Notes: a model not told the origin generated them from the letters alone. A DNA stretch of 64,000 nt from Adiantum capillus-veneris (GCA_014529385.2 CM043945.1:96326612-96390611); one strand, 5' to 3'. Positions 47,593-61,424 are shown, counted from the stretch's first letter. Numbers and translations: made by a program.

Positions 47593-48420
47593 CTAAATGT
47601 TCTTTTTAGTTAGGTTATACAATGGTCCTGCTATTAGTGGAAATTTTTCTATAAAGCGTCTATAGTATACACACATACCTATAAAGCTTCTTAGTTCATG
47701 CAAATTCCTTGGGATAGGCCATCCTTTTATTACCTCTAACTTTGATGGATCCATTTGGATGCCATCTTGAGTGATATTGTGACCTAAATATTTAATTTCT
47801 TGCAAAAAAAAATCACTTTTCTTCTGATTTATGAAAAGCCCATTCTCTCTCAAATTTTGAAATATTACCTAAAGATGTCGCTTGTGTCCATCCAAAGAGT
47901 TGGACTAGATGATTATGTCATCAAAGAACACTCCAATAAAGGTTCATTGAGGCCTGAATAGCTTCTCCATCAAGTGGTTGAATGTGGTTGGTGCATTGGT
48001 CAAGCCAAAAGGCATGACAATGTATTTGTAAAGACCAAACATAGTGCCAAATGCGGTCTTTACAATGTCTTGATCAACTATCCTTATTTGATGGTAGCCA
48101 CTTTTTAGGTCAATCCTACTGAAGTAGGTCAACCCTTGCAGCTTATCAAATATTTCTTCTACCCGTGGAACGGGAAACCTATTTTTGATAGTGATCCTAT
48201 TTAGTGCTCTATAGTCGAGACACATACGATATGTGTCGTCTTTCTTTTGCACTAATAACATGGGTGAACAAAATGGAGATGAGCTAGGCCTAACCATGCC
48301 CTTCTCAACTAACTCATGCACTTGCCGCATAATCTCCTCTTGTTGAGCTTGAGAAACTCTATAAGGAGGTTTATTAGGCGGTGAACTTCCTGGAAGAAGT
48401 TCAATTGCATGGTCATCATT
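47593..48420 (-). pseudogene. Gypsy reverse transcriptase (element 3)
   Basis: Frame 48,330-47,944 carries [51 protein letters not shown] (catalytic Asp) and [19 protein letters not shown]. Then a stop; the YVDD-like box follows in the same direction at about 47,890-47,925 (FFDDIIIWSN-like residues with a TAG nearby). Frame 47,853-47,593 holds the connection region, KYLGHNITQDGIQMDPSKLE and RSFIGMCVYYRRF. Only a few lesions, so it is younger or better preserved than element 1. Confidence 0.9.
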
Positions 48421-48423
48421 GCC

Positions 48424-48993
48424 TCATTTTGGAGGTAGTTCACAAGGGATGTCGTCAATAAAAACATCTTGAAATCCCTTGAAAAAATTGGATAACTCTA
48501 ATTCCTTGTGATTGTTTATATTTTCTTCTGCTAAAGCATTGAGTTCATTTTGAGAATCTTTAACAAAAATCATGTACACGGAAATAGAGCTCTTTATTGA
48601 CTTCTTGAAAGCTTGCATATGTACAATGGGTATGGTGGTATCCAATATGTATATAGCTTTTTCCCTGAACCTAAAGTAGATTTTCCTTTCAGGGAATTTA
48701 ACATTGGCAGCCATGCTATCAAACCATGGCTCCCCTAGGATTACATCCTCATGCTTGAGAGGAGAGATAAAGAAGTCCTCTTTGTCCACATACCTTTGGA
48801 CATGGAGCCTCAATTTTCCAATTAAGGGAGTGAGTGAAGCTTCTTGCCCCTTGAAAGCACCATCAACGGGTAGGACATCTCCCATCTCATAGGCTTGGAT
48901 GCCTAGCTTGGTGGCCAACTCTCTGGATATGAAATTGTGAGTAGAACCAAGGTCAGAGAGAATAAAAGCATCATGTTCTCTTACCTTTCCCCA
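48424..48993 (-). pseudogene. Gypsy protease, C-terminal part after the nested insertion (element 3)
   Basis: On the minus strand the frame enters from the target duplication with AWGKVREHDAFILSDLGSTH, where the active site D-S-G appears as SDLGST (residues 14-19), then frame 48,918-48,424 with GKLRLHVQRYVDKEDFFI, DVILGEPWFDS and the linker to RT (DVFIDDIPCELPP). The upstream part of the coding sequence is separated from it by the 1,872-bp nested element. Confidence 0.82.
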
Positions 48994-48998
48994 AGCAT

Positions 48999-49269
48999 TG
49001 TTGGGTTCAAGCCCTTTTTCGGTCAGCGCGTGAAAACAAGTCTCATAGGCATGCAGTAAAGTTTAGTTATAAGCCCAATTTGCATGACACACTTTTCTAT
49101 ATATACAATGTAAGGCTCTCACACAAGAAGTAAAAAATAGTAGCGTGTTAATTTTTCTCTAGCTTGGTGTCAACTTCTTCTCTTTCTCTCTCTCGTTTTC
49201 TGCTGCTCATCTTCCACACCATGGCTTGTCTCAGGCTACACCCACCATAGCTAGCCTCGATCCCCAACA
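48999..49269 (+). repeat. 5' LTR of the nested element
   Basis: 271 bp, TGTTGGG...CCCAACA, with a TATA-like 'tctatatatacaatg' near 49,096-49,110 and a CT-rich U5-side tract near 49,175-49,200. Compare 50,599-50,870. Confidence 0.93.
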
Positions 49270-50598
49270 ACTCGTATCAGAGCGTTGCAATCCCCAACCG
49301 GCTTCTTGTTCCCCAATTCTACCAAACCGAAACTTGGCTTCTCTACAACGAAATCGAGAAAGCATGGGAGTTCAACTCTGCAACTAAATCGAGCAAGGGA
49401 GAATTGGGCAAGTGTAGAGGCAATCTACAAGTGGCATATTGAAAACGCCATCTCTGTGACAAGCATCGCTTCAGACACGAGGTTGACTCTGGTGGTCATA
49501 CTACCAAGCAGTGTTGGAGGGCGTTTTTAAATGCTGCTAAAAGAGCTTCAAGTCGGCATGGTTGCACAACATCAGTTGAAATCGAACTCCCTCTCTTGTT
49601 GGGATATCAATAAGTCGCAAAAAGAAGTTTGTAGTTGGTGGTGGAGGCAAAACCCTAGGCGTTACAGTCCGCGATTACAACACACCCAGGCTGGCATATT
49701 GCTGACTGTGTCAAGCCTGCGCCATCGCCGGTATTACAAAGGTTTTTTTTTAAAGTGATTTTTACACTAAAAAAATCAAATTAAGTGTCCACCCATTAAG
49801 TCCCCAAGTAGGGATTCACACTCTCGGTGGGATTCACCACAACCAGCAGTCTTGCTTTAGCTTTGCGAGTGGAAGTTAACCGAGTTTTTGCCGTTGCACA
49901 TGATATAGCACTTGGAAAGGACTTCAAGCAATTTGTGAAGGTCATGGGAGTGTTGTGGGGACTCTTACGGCTATGTGGGTATTATGCCTACACATCTTGG
50001 TGTGTATGCAAATATTTATCTTGTCCAAGGATTACGACATATCGAAGGTCCCAACAATGAAGATGGATTTGCTTCGAGCACTTAGTACATCAGCAAATGC
50101 TACACCATAAAGATATCCTTCGAGGTTGCAGTACAAGATTTCACAAAGTATTTTACCGGTTCAGTGTCATAAGATCTGTTATGTTTTGTCAACACAAATA
50201 TGTTTTCCAGTCAAAGCCTCTTTTACATTACTTGTTGTCAGTCATTGTCATGCTTGTCAGTTATCATCATTGTAGGGGTTATAGACACTGCCACCACATA
50301 TGAGTTGTAAGACCTCCCCATTTTTCTTAGTTCTTAGCCTTTTTTCTATCACTTCTCATGAGGTTACTGGGTACACCTTAAACCCAATGTTTGGCAGTAA
50401 ACCAAAAACTTCAATTTTGGTAGCTAATTTTTTGACCTACACCCTATCTGTTCAAGGGGGGGTTACTCACCTAGCACCAGGTTATGATAAACCAAAAATC
50501 CTTGGTTGTGAGAAAACCTAAAACTCACGATTGACGAGTACACCAAAAACTCGAGGTATCATGAGAGGGTCTGTCTAGTTCGGGCTTGAGGGGGGGAT
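49270..50598 (+). other. Internal region of the nested element, no retroviral coding
   Basis: Short plus-strand frames occur at 49,285-49,530 (81 residues), 49,531-49,758 and 49,827-50,060. Their sequences (for example ALRVEVNRVFAVAHDIALG in the last) do not look like Gag, protease, RT, RNase H or integrase. The origin of this sequence is unknown. It may include captured host sequence, decayed element sequence, or filler; nothing here settles which. Confidence 0.5.
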
Positions 50599-50870
50599 TG
50601 TTGGGTTCAAGCCCTTTTTCGGTGAGCCCGTGAGAACAAGTCTCATAGGCATGCAGTAAAGTTCAGTTATAAGCCCAATTTGCATGACACACTTTTTCTA
50701 TATAGACAATGTAAGGCTCTCACACAAGAAGTAAAAAATAGTAGCGTGTTAATTTTTCTCTGGCTTGGTGTCAACTTCTTCTCTCTCTCTCTCTCGTTTT
50801 CTGCTGCTCATCTTCCATGCCATGGCTTGTCTCAGGCTACACCCACCATAGCTAGCCTCGATCCCCAACA
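50599..50870 (+). repeat. 3' LTR of the nested element
   Basis: 272 bp, about 97% identical to the 5' LTR. It is followed directly by the duplicated AGCAT and the continuation of gypsy element 3. Confidence 0.93.
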
Positions 50871-50875
50871 AGCAT

Positions 50876-52443
50876 GGCATAGAGGAGATCCTTTGTGGTG
50901 AGCATCCTCTTCTTAGATTTTGGCCAAGGTAGGAGGATCATTTCGTGTATTCTTGTGGGGGCAAACACGATAAGCATGCCCTTGCTCCCCGCACTTGAAA
51001 CAACGGTTATCTTTACGATAACGCTCAAGCTCTTTAGGAAAAAATTTATTTTTGCCTTTTTAAACTCCCTTCTCCTTAGCTTTGTTGTTGTTGTCATTGC
51101 CTTTAGGAGACTTTTGGACATTGTCCTTTCCCTGAGGCTCATTGTTGCGGTCCTTGTTCTTCGTGGGCTTAAAATTTCTCTTAGCCCCTGGTTGGAAATT
51201 GATTCGTGAAGCCACCATGGTATGGTGTATGACCGCAGATATGGTGCGTGGCCTTTAGTAGTTGACATACTCCGCCATATCTTCAGTTAAGCCTGCACAA
51301 AATTGTTGTTTTTGCTCTCCAAAATCCATCTTTTGAAGATAGTGGCTTTGAGATGTAAGTCCCAAAACTTGTCTACATATTTGTGAATTCGTAAAGAGAG
51401 AGATTCAAGCTTTGCCAATCGGTGAGTACTTTGTCTTTGGCATCTGTAGCCAAAAACTGCTTCATGATGGAAGCTCTTAAAGCTTTCCATGTTTGTGGGG
51501 CTTCACCGTTTGCTCATAGGCTAGACCACCATTTCTTGACGGAATTTTGAAAATGCATAGCTACATGGTGTAGCTTAGAGGACTCCGTGAAGACCTTGTC
51601 TACAAACGCCGCATCGAATTGTTGGATGAAGCCAAGAATTTATCCATAGCACCAAAGGTGCCATCGTAGGTAAGGAAAGAGATGTTCTTTCCTCCCTCTT
51701 TGAACTTCTTGAGCTTGGACGACCTCTTCCACGGGGCATAGGATTTCCTATGGCCTCTTCTTTTTGTTGGTTCGAAAGTTGCACCAACACTTTCTTCAGA
51801 AGAGGAAGAATTTGAGGAGGATGGAGAAGAGGGTGACCTCTTTCTCACCTTTTTCTTCCCTTGGTCTTCCTTGTCTGCACCATCACTTTCTTCATAAGAG
51901 GAAGAGGATGGAGAAGAGGGTGACCTCTTTCTCGCCTTTTTCTTCTCTTGTTTTCTGTCATCCCTCTTTGAATTATGGTGTGGAGAAGTGTGCGATGGTC
52001 TTCTTCGTTTAGGGGGTGTTGGAGAGCGTTTTGCCCGCCGTCTTCATGGAGCCATCTCCGCCAAGGTGGCAGGAGACTCACTTGTTTCTCATTCTTTTTG
52101 GTAGGGGCTCTTGAGTTCTCTTTGGGAAGGAGATGCATCATCAAGCAGTAGATTTTTGAGCCCTTCGTAGAGATCCTCTTCTTCTTCCCAAATTGGAGAG
52201 AGGCCTCTTTTGGAAGTCTCACAAGGAGGCTTCCTAGGTACTCTCTCTTCTTGGTGGGGAGTTTGGAGAATCCCATGAGCAGGAAGCTACCGTTGCATTT
52301 CACTTTGGAGGGATGGATTGCCCATGGCTTGTTGAAGCCTAGAAAAAGGTAGTTAACAAGCATAGGTGCATCATTAGTAGCCTGCTAATTAGCAAAATCA
52401 AAGCTATCAACATTGATTTCACTCTCTTTACTATTGTTAGCCA
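50876..52443 (-). pseudogene. Gypsy Gag (element 3)
   Basis: A Met at 52,443 starts MANNSKESEINVDSF. Frame 52,363-51,845 carries the basic N-terminal region; frame 51,848-51,600 has SPSSPSSSNSSSSEESVG followed by FKEGGKNISFLTYDGTFGAM, the capsid entry. Further pieces (51,490-51,287, about 51,580-51,400) give KSLMDKFWDLHLKA-like residues. Near 50,960-51,000 a zinc knuckle CFKCGEQGHAYRVC (C-x2-C-x4-H-x4-C) is seen. After that the frame meets the nested element. Several frame breaks. Its Ser-rich N-terminus parallels that of element 2 Gag, a shared family trait. Confidence 0.8.
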
Positions 52444-52834
52444 TTCTAACAACTTTTAGGTGTAAATTTTTTTATGTGTACTTTGGAACTTCAAGCCCTA
52501 GTTACTACTCCTCTTTACCCCTTTAGAAAAGCACTCAAGCTCTTGTACTCATGGCTCGAATATCATTAATTGCAAGGAATAGAAAAGAGGGTCTTTCAAC
52601 ACTAAAACACTACCGGCTCCTGTCAAGCTTCTAATAGCTCAATAGTGGTTAATCCATAGGCAAGCCCCGTAGGACTCTACTATTAAGACCATAGTTCCCA
52701 ATGGTGATGCTCCAGCAGGCGCACTGCAAGGCTGAAAAATCCCTATTCTACTTACTCAATTGCAATTAATAATACCAACCATTTATAGGTAGCTTGAGGA
52801 CCTCCCTTCTTGAGTAAGAAAAGAGAAACCTTGT

Positions 52835-52849
52835 GCTTTGATATACCAA
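52835..52849 (-). other. Primer-binding site of gypsy element 3 (imperfect)
   Basis: The minus strand reads TTGGTATATCAAAGC immediately after the LTR end GCTACA. It resembles the tRNA-iMet site TGGTATCAGAGC with changes, so it is either degraded or uses another tRNA. Confidence 0.55.
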
Positions 52850-53682
52850 TGTAGCTTTTAATGGCCTAGTAACTTGTGTGTAGTGGAAAATAGCATAAAC
52901 ATAGTGAGCATTTCATTAGAATAGATTCCAAATGATCATAGCAAGAGTGCTTGGATGGAGAGAGCAACAAAAAACCATAACACTTAGTTAGATAGGCATG
53001 AACAATACTTCAAAAGAGAGAAAAATTAAGCTATTGACAACAGTTGAGGGCCGGATTTACATGGAGCCGGTCCCCTCTCCAAAAGGCTTTGTACTATAGG
53101 TTTCTCCCCCATCAAGGGAGACATTTAACAATACAATACTTTGTGTTCCTTCAATAACTTGCCGGTGCAATGAAGATGGAAGCTTCAAGCACCATGCACA
53201 CACTTATAAAAGGCAACATCAATTCCTTGACGGTCTCAGATTCAAGACCCCAAACACCTTCGAAGATGGTGAGAGCTAGCGGGGTATGAGAGTAGATTGA
53301 GAGGAAGAAGGAGTATTCTTACAAGCAACAAGTATACCTCCTCATATAATCACTCATAAAAGCTTAGCATATCTTAGTAATTAACATGGTAGAGGAAATG
53401 AGAATGCATTGAATCTTGTCTCTTGGTTGGATTTGCATCACAAAGCCAAGAGTTCCTGGTGTAGGCCTCCCTTCTCACAAACTTGGAGTGGATGATGAGC
53501 TTTCCATTAAAGCTTGAGAAGGAGAGAGAGTCTTCTTTGCTTCATACATGAGATTGTGTGAGTGTGTGTGTGTGTGTAAGAATGCCTTCTATGGCCATCC
53601 AATAGGAATTGAATGCACCTTGGGGGCAACTAGGCTAGGAACCTGACATGTGTCCATTATGCCCTTTCTGTAAAGGGAAGCC

Positions 53683-53727
<45 letters not shown>

Positions 53728-54036
53728 TCTCTCACCTCACTCTCTCACTTCCCCTACCTTTAGGGCTCACCCCCTCCTCTCTAGGAGTTTGAAGACTTTG
53801 TGTACACTAGCAAGCATCCAATTTTCCTAAGCAATGATCATTGGACTTAACCTTAGCATTTTGGATGTCTTAATGGGCTGAACCTTATGTCTTTGAAGCC
53901 CATTGCTTGCACATTGCTCTTATGCAGATGTTCCCCCTTTGGATCCCTATTTTCTCTCCTTTGGATAACTACTGTGACCAGTCTGCTAGCCTTATCAATA
54001 ATCTAGCTTTTTCTCTGGTGGTACTTCCCCATATCA
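52850..54036 (-). repeat. 5' LTR of gypsy element 3
   Basis: About 1.19 kb, TGATATGGGG at 54,036 to ...AAGCTACA at 52,850, so TG...CA ends with the PBS right after. It contains a (GT)n tract (53,685-53,726, plus strand) and matches, inverted, the LTR-like repeat at 41,641-43,200. The 400-bp leader to the gag ATG follows. Confidence 0.75.
53555..53726. repeat. (TG)n microsatellites inside the LTR
   Basis: About 12 units near 53,555-53,577 and about 21 units at 53,685-53,726. Confidence 0.93.
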
Positions 54037-54099
54037 AATGATCAGTTTAACATGAGAAAATCATTTAGGAGAATTAGATATTAGTTATTATGACATGCT

Positions 54100-55655
54100 T
54101 AAAGAGACGGCAAAGAAGCAACCATATCAGATTTTTGCAAACGCATCAAACTGGCAAAATTCTGATGCCCATAATGTGCATGCCAAATTTTTGCATCTGA
54201 AATAGCCTTAGAATCCACAATTGCAAAATTCTTCCACACTTGTCATACAAAGTGAGCTTATACAGCCCATGGCATAAAATGCTTGATGCAACAATCGCAT
54301 CACCAAAACTGAGATCATGAACTGTACATTTGTCATCCATAAATTTCACAACTAGACCAAGTCTAGCAAGTGTAGATACAGACAAAAGATTCTTCTTGAT
54401 CCCATGTATACAATGCATCAAAAAGTGTGAAAGAACTGCCATTTGCAATAGTTAGCACAATCTTTTCAACTCCCTTGACTAGATAAGAGGCATTGTTGGC
54501 ACAAGTGACCAAATTCCCATGAGGGACATCCTCGAGAGAGGTAAACAAGTCACTATGAGAGGCAATGTGCTTTGTAGAACCACTGTCAAAGTACCACACA
54601 TGAGCATCTGCATCGACTGACAAACATGCATCATGGGCAGAAGGATCATGAGTGCACTCCGCACTAAAAGCCCATTCTGCATCAACATCAAAATCACAAT
54701 GTCCTTTCACAAAAGACTCAACAATAGCTACATTTGTAGTGGAACCAGCCTCTTTTTCCTTCAACTTAGGACACTGCTTGATCAAGTGATCATTAACTTT
54801 ACAATAATGGCAACACGTCTTCTTTTTGCCATTTTCACCAAAATTCTCTGACGAATTGCTGCCAGCAGAAGCATTAGGAACGTGTGATTTATCACTCTTA
54901 GAAGAACCATGAGAAGTGGCTACATTGCTATTACCACCTTTTCTTTGAGCAACGATAAAGGCCTCTTTAACTGCACGCTGTTTAGCCCCTTTTTTTTTTG
55001 GAAAGTGAGTCCTGCAACGACAATGTGCATAATGCATCAAACGTGACAAATTATGGATTTCTTTGGGTCATAAGTCTCCAAGTACTAGCAAAAGTCTGGT
55101 AAGAGTCTAACAAAGCATCAAGAACAGTGTGCACAAGCGAACGATCTGAAATGACTTCACCTGCAAAAATAAGTTGCTCATTGATATCCTTGACACCAGC
55201 AAGGAAAGCATCCATCTCATCTTCCTCATGCATAATCTTTGACTCCAGCTCTTTACGTAACAATGCAATTTTAGTCTCATTGTGACTTGCATAAAGACCA
55301 ACCAGAATGTCCCAAGCCTGTTTTGTAGATTTTGTTGAACGAATGTGAGGAGTAATAGTGTGTTTCACTGACAACACAATCAATGCATGAGCGTGCACAT
55401 CTTTTACATCCCAATGAACTTGTTCAGCCATAGGCAAAACAACTATGGCAACAATCTTGCCACCAAAACCTGTAGCATCCTCACATCAGCTACATTCTCA
55501 CAACTAGGACGTACATCAATGCCCTACACAATATTCCAAACTCCCTTCAACACAAGAATATATTGTATCATATAAGCCCACATAGGGTAATTTTCCATGT
55601 CTAATCTATCCTCAACAACAAACATCTTGAGCACATCTGTGTTGCTGTCAGCCAT
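54100..55655 (-). pseudogene. Ty1/copia gag-protease-pre-integrase relic (copia 2)
   Basis: A Met at 55,655 starts MADSNTDVLKMF. The UBN2-type Gag follows: frame 55,437-55,051 with HTITPHIRSTKSTKQAWDIL, ETKIALLRKELESKIM and ISDRSLVHTVLDALLDSY. Frame 55,049-54,363 has a CCHC knuckle CHYCKVNDHLIKQC (near 54,795) and then the protease, WYFDSGSTKHIASHSDLF (D-S-G intact, near 54,595). Frame 54,448-54,146 gives GIKKNLLSVSTLARLGLVVK and, after a break, KIWHAHYGHQ, the pre-integrase region. It stops at about 54,100, just before the LTR of gypsy element 3. The 3' two thirds are missing. Confidence 0.88.
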
Positions 55656-55982
55656 GGAAAATGCTACACTTGATGTGAAAACTACCTAAAAAGAGGAGAA
55701 ACAAAGCGGGAACAACACATACTATATAGCACAAATTGTAGAAGACTGTAAGGGACCTGTTTTGTAGAAAACGACACTAACAAAAATTTTGCACAAAATG
55801 ACGGAATTGCATGTGCAGCACTGCCTATAGTGGAAACAAAGGTGGATATGAGCCTGAATAAAAAATCTCAATAGATCAAGCTCTAAGAGATTTCTTGGAG
55901 TATTTTTTGATATTATGATGCTCGCCAAAGCGAGCAGGTGTGTGCTTGAGCTATTGACGACTAAGCCCGAGAGCTGTAACCT
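55656..55982 (-). other. Leader of copia 2
   Basis: About 330 bp of untranslated sequence between the primer-binding site and the gag ATG. Confidence 0.6.
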
Positions 55983-55994
55983 GCTTTGATACCA
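55983..55994 (-). other. Primer-binding site of copia 2
   Basis: The minus strand reads TGGTATCAAAGC, close to the initiator tRNA-Met site. It is preceded by an LTR end ...TTTCAACA and the spacer AT. Confidence 0.75.
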
Positions 55995-55996
55995 AT

Positions 55997-56280
55997 TGTT
56001 GAAATTATGGTTGCAGGGAAACACAAACAACTTGGAGAAGACAAGGAAGCTCAAGTAACACAAGAGAGAGTGTATTACTTAGTGTGTGATAGAAAGATAG
56101 ATAGCCCTAGAGTGATGTGTGTATATACAATGAACGGGGAAAAAACCTTCCTAATGAGGGGAAAAATGCCCTGACGGTCCTAAGTGTGTTCACAGACATC
56201 ACTACCACATGTATATGGTAACAAATGGGTCCCTACAGCTTCATTTATCACCCCTGATTATCTTCAAGTTCGTTGCCAAA
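55997..56280 (-). repeat. Probable 5' LTR of copia 2 (outer end uncertain)
   Basis: The minus strand ends ...TTTCAACA at 55,997. Its interior has the CT-rich and 'acacactctctcttg' stretch typical of a copia LTR 3' part. The LTR start could not be located; the end coordinate is a guess. Confidence 0.45.
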
Positions 56281-58761
<2,481 letters not shown>

Positions 58762-59199
58762 ATGTTTGATCGTCGACTAAGTGTGGGCGCCCATATGTGG
58801 ACATGACGACCCACATAAGTGGTTTGTAACCTAGTTTTTGGACATTTTCAAATGTACGGTTTTGCTCTTGCTCTCCTCCTCTCTTGTGTTATCTCTTGTC
58901 TGCCTGTGAGCGTGTGAGGGAGTGTGTGCATGGAGTGAGCACGAGCAATGATACGATGGAAATGGTGGTTGAGCAGCGGCCCCCTCTTCACGGTGGCACG
59001 AGTTAGTGTGTGCATGGAACGAGCGTGTGCGACGATACGGCACGTAGTAAATGCTGTCTTGACTGGTATGAGATGCGCAACCTTTGTGAGTACTCCTCTC
59101 CCACACTCAAACCAAAAAAGCAATTCGGAAATAGGGAAAAACATGTCTAGTGTTGGTAAAATCAAATTTCTGCTGAAATTGAAACTTCATGCAACTCTA

Positions 59200-59759
59200 C
59201 ACATGATGAATTTCTCTCACAATTTAAAGATTGTTTCATGGATGAGCTACCACCGAGAATCCAACTTCACGCCCAGAAGATCACAAAATAGATATTATAT
59301 CGGGTAGTGAACCTCCTTATAGAGCACCTTATCATGTAAATCCAAACGCACACATGGAGATACAAACTCAATCACTGATTTACTTGACTGAGGCCTAATC
59401 CGACCTAGTTATTCACCATACGGAGCTCCAATACTTCTTGTCAAGAAGAAAAATGGAAACATTATTTGACTCTCCTGTTGAATAAAAACACACCTTATGA
59501 ATGGACTGATTTACAAGAAAGCTCCTTTAATGCACTTGAACATGCTTTGACTAATGCACCTGTATTGCAACTGCCTGATTTTGAAAGACCATTCTTTGTT
59601 GTAGTCACTGATGCTAGTGAAAAAGGTATCGATGCAGCCCTTATGCACGATAACCATCCACTTGCTTTTGAAAGTCGTAAGTTCAAACCTTCTAAAACAA
59701 AGTTCAGTACTTATGATAAAGAATTGACTGCTGTGGTACATGCATTGAAAATCTGGTAA
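59200..59759 (+). pseudogene. Gypsy RT edge fused to RNase H (element 4)
   Basis: Upstream pieces read FKDCFMDELP and then SGSEPPYRAPYHV (near 59,230-59,340) and LLVKKKNGN (near 59,440-59,457), the first RT motifs. The next sequence is TLLLNKNTPYEWTDLQESSF in the frame 59,466-59,759, which lies after the RT active site, so the palm with its YXDD box is gone. Then RNase H: APVLQLPDFERPFFVVVTDA (first Asp) and KFSTYDKELTAVVHAL (Glu). The deletion joint lies between 59,457 and 59,470. Confidence 0.85.
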
Positions 59760-60095
59760 CACTATGCAATGGGTACCGACTTGATCATTAAAATTGATCA
59801 ACAAAGTATCAAATATTTACTTTCTCAACCCTTAATAGATGATAGACATATTAAATGGGACACTTTTATTCAAAGTTTCAGCCCAACATTCAATACCAGC
59901 CTAGTAAAGAAAATGTGGTAGTTGATGCTTTGAGTAGAAGACCCTGACTTAATAATCTATCAACCATTACGACAACTTTATTAAACATATGCATGACACT
60001 TATGCACATGATGATGACTTCAAAACGCCATGGTTGCATATGCTTGACAATTTTGTACACACATTTTTCGAATACACTATTCAAGAAAACTTCCT
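59760..60095 (+). pseudogene. RNase H C-terminal part and tether (element 4)
   Basis: In broken frames the plus strand reads YAMGTDLIIKIDQQSIKYLL and DDRHIKWDTFIQSF, matching the C-terminal RNase H region and tether to integrase. Several stops; the tether is otherwise unremarkable. Confidence 0.65.
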
Positions 60096-60670
60096 TTGAC
60101 TAAACCTTTCCGTACAATAATTATTGAAGAATTGCACAAACCACCCTATGCTGGACATAGGGGATTTGCTGCAACTTTTCAAAATTTATGTCGTGATTTC
60201 TATTGGCCTACTATGAAAATTAATGTTAAACAGTATGTTTCAACTTGTTTGATTTGTCAAAAGATCAAAACAGCAACAGGTAAGAAATTGGGACTTTTAC
60301 ACCCTCTCCCCATTCCTGAAAGACCTTGGGAACACATTTCAATGGATTTTGTCACTGGATTTCCACTTACTGTTCATAAGCATGACAAGATTTGGACTGT
60401 TATTGACCATTTTTCTAAAGAAGCGTATTTCATTCCTTATAAGAAAACACTCACAACACATCAAGCTACACTTTTGTTTCTTAAGATTGTTTTCCCACAT
60501 CATGGTTTGCCTTAAGTCATTATTTCTGATCGACATTCAAAGTACTATAGTGCTTTTAGGACTAGTGTGTTTGAAATCTTGGCACTGCACTTGACTTCAC
60601 TTCTGTATGTCATCCTGAATCTAGTGGTGAAACCGAAGTCACCAATCGCACTATCATTTATTTGTTAAAG
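60096..60670 (+). pseudogene. Gypsy integrase zinc finger and core (element 4)
   Basis: Frame 60,096-60,515 starts with the H2C2 domain: ELHKPPYAGHRG and CLICQKI. The core follows: HPLPIPERPWEHISMDFVTG (first Asp), TVIDHFSKEAYFIPYK; in the next frame VIISDRHSK (second Asp, near 60,517-60,540) and, near 60,620, a GETEVTNRT-like segment with the Glu. The zinc finger and triad residues can all be found, but across two or three frames. Confidence 0.86.
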
Positions 60671-61424
60671 GCTTATGTTTCTTCTTGACCTAAGAATGGG
60701 ATGATTACCTGCATATTCTACAATTTTCATATAACAACACCACTCACACTGCCACGGGTAGATCTCTATTTGAAGTTGTATATGGTCACTCACTTCCTAC
60801 TCCTGCTTCACGTCTTTCTAATGTTGTGCCTGCCGTTGATGATTTCACTAGTGACTTTCATAATGTTTATGAAAGTGTGCATTCTGCAGTTAAACACTCA
60901 CAAGAGCTTTACACTAAACATGCTAACAAGCACCACAAGGCACACCAATTTAAGGAAGGTGATTATGTTTTACTTTCCATTGAAAAACGAAGGATCAAAA
61001 GTGTTGATACCAATGTCTTTGTTAAACTTGCTCCTCATTTTTATAGACCTTTTATAATTTCAGCTGCCATTAATGATGTTTCTTTTCATTTAGACCTACC
61101 TGCACATTGGCACATTCACAATGCATTTCACATTAGTCTTTTAAGACCATTCTGAGGACCCCTACCTACACACCACATTTATGAAGACCCATCTTCACTT
61201 GTAGACCAAGAAGAGCAACTCCTCCCAGACAAAATAGTTGATCACGAAACCACTACTACACGCACTGGTATGGTTTATAACCGTCACCTTTTGACTTAAG
61301 GGCCACCCTAGAGAGGATGCCAAATGGATGCCTGAAAAGTTCTTTCGCAACTTTCCACTCCTTCTCCACAGTTTCCATCACTCACGGTACAGTTGATTTC
61401 TCTATTGAGAAATTGTTGCTATCC
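60671..61424 (+). pseudogene. Integrase C-terminus and degenerate chromodomain (element 4)
   Basis: Frame 60,826-61,155 carries HSQELYTKHANKHHKAHQFK, GDYVLLSIEKRRIK and LPAHWHIHNAFHISLLRPF, the usual C-terminal region. Downstream, past a stop, VDHETTTTRTG and, in another frame, REDAKWMPEKFF resemble a chromodomain with the ending seen in chromoviruses. Frames are broken by at least three changes. Confidence 0.75.

Larger units (their letters stand above)
48994..50875 (+). mobile_element. Complete non-autonomous LTR retrotransposon nested in gypsy element 3
   Basis: Element body 48,999-50,870 (1,872 bp) with 5' LTR 48,999-49,269, 3' LTR 50,599-50,870 and an internal region of about 1.33 kb. 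The LTRs begin TGTTGGGTTC and end CCCCAACA. They differ by about nine substitutions and one indel over 271 bp, about 97% identical. An exact 5-bp target duplication AGCAT lies at 48,994-48,998 and 50,871-50,875. A near-perfect primer-binding site (TCGTATCAGAGC, 49,272-49,283) follows the 5' LTR, and a polypurine tract (gcttgagggggggat) precedes the 3' LTR. No gag or pol motif is found inside, so it must move in trans. The size fits the LARD/TRIM range. Orientation is taken from the PBS and PPT: plus strand. Confidence 0.92.
47340..54036 (-). mobile_element. Gypsy element 3, 5' LTR to RNase H, with a nested LTR element
   Basis: Minus-strand order: 5' LTR (54,036-52,850), primer-binding site, leader, gag (52,443-50,876), protease split by the nested element at 50,875/48,994, rest of protease, RT, and the start of RNase H, where it is truncated near 47,340. 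Integrase and the 3' LTR are missing. The family is distinct from element 1: Gag and RT differ clearly, though both belong to plant Ty3/gypsy. Confidence 0.87.
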
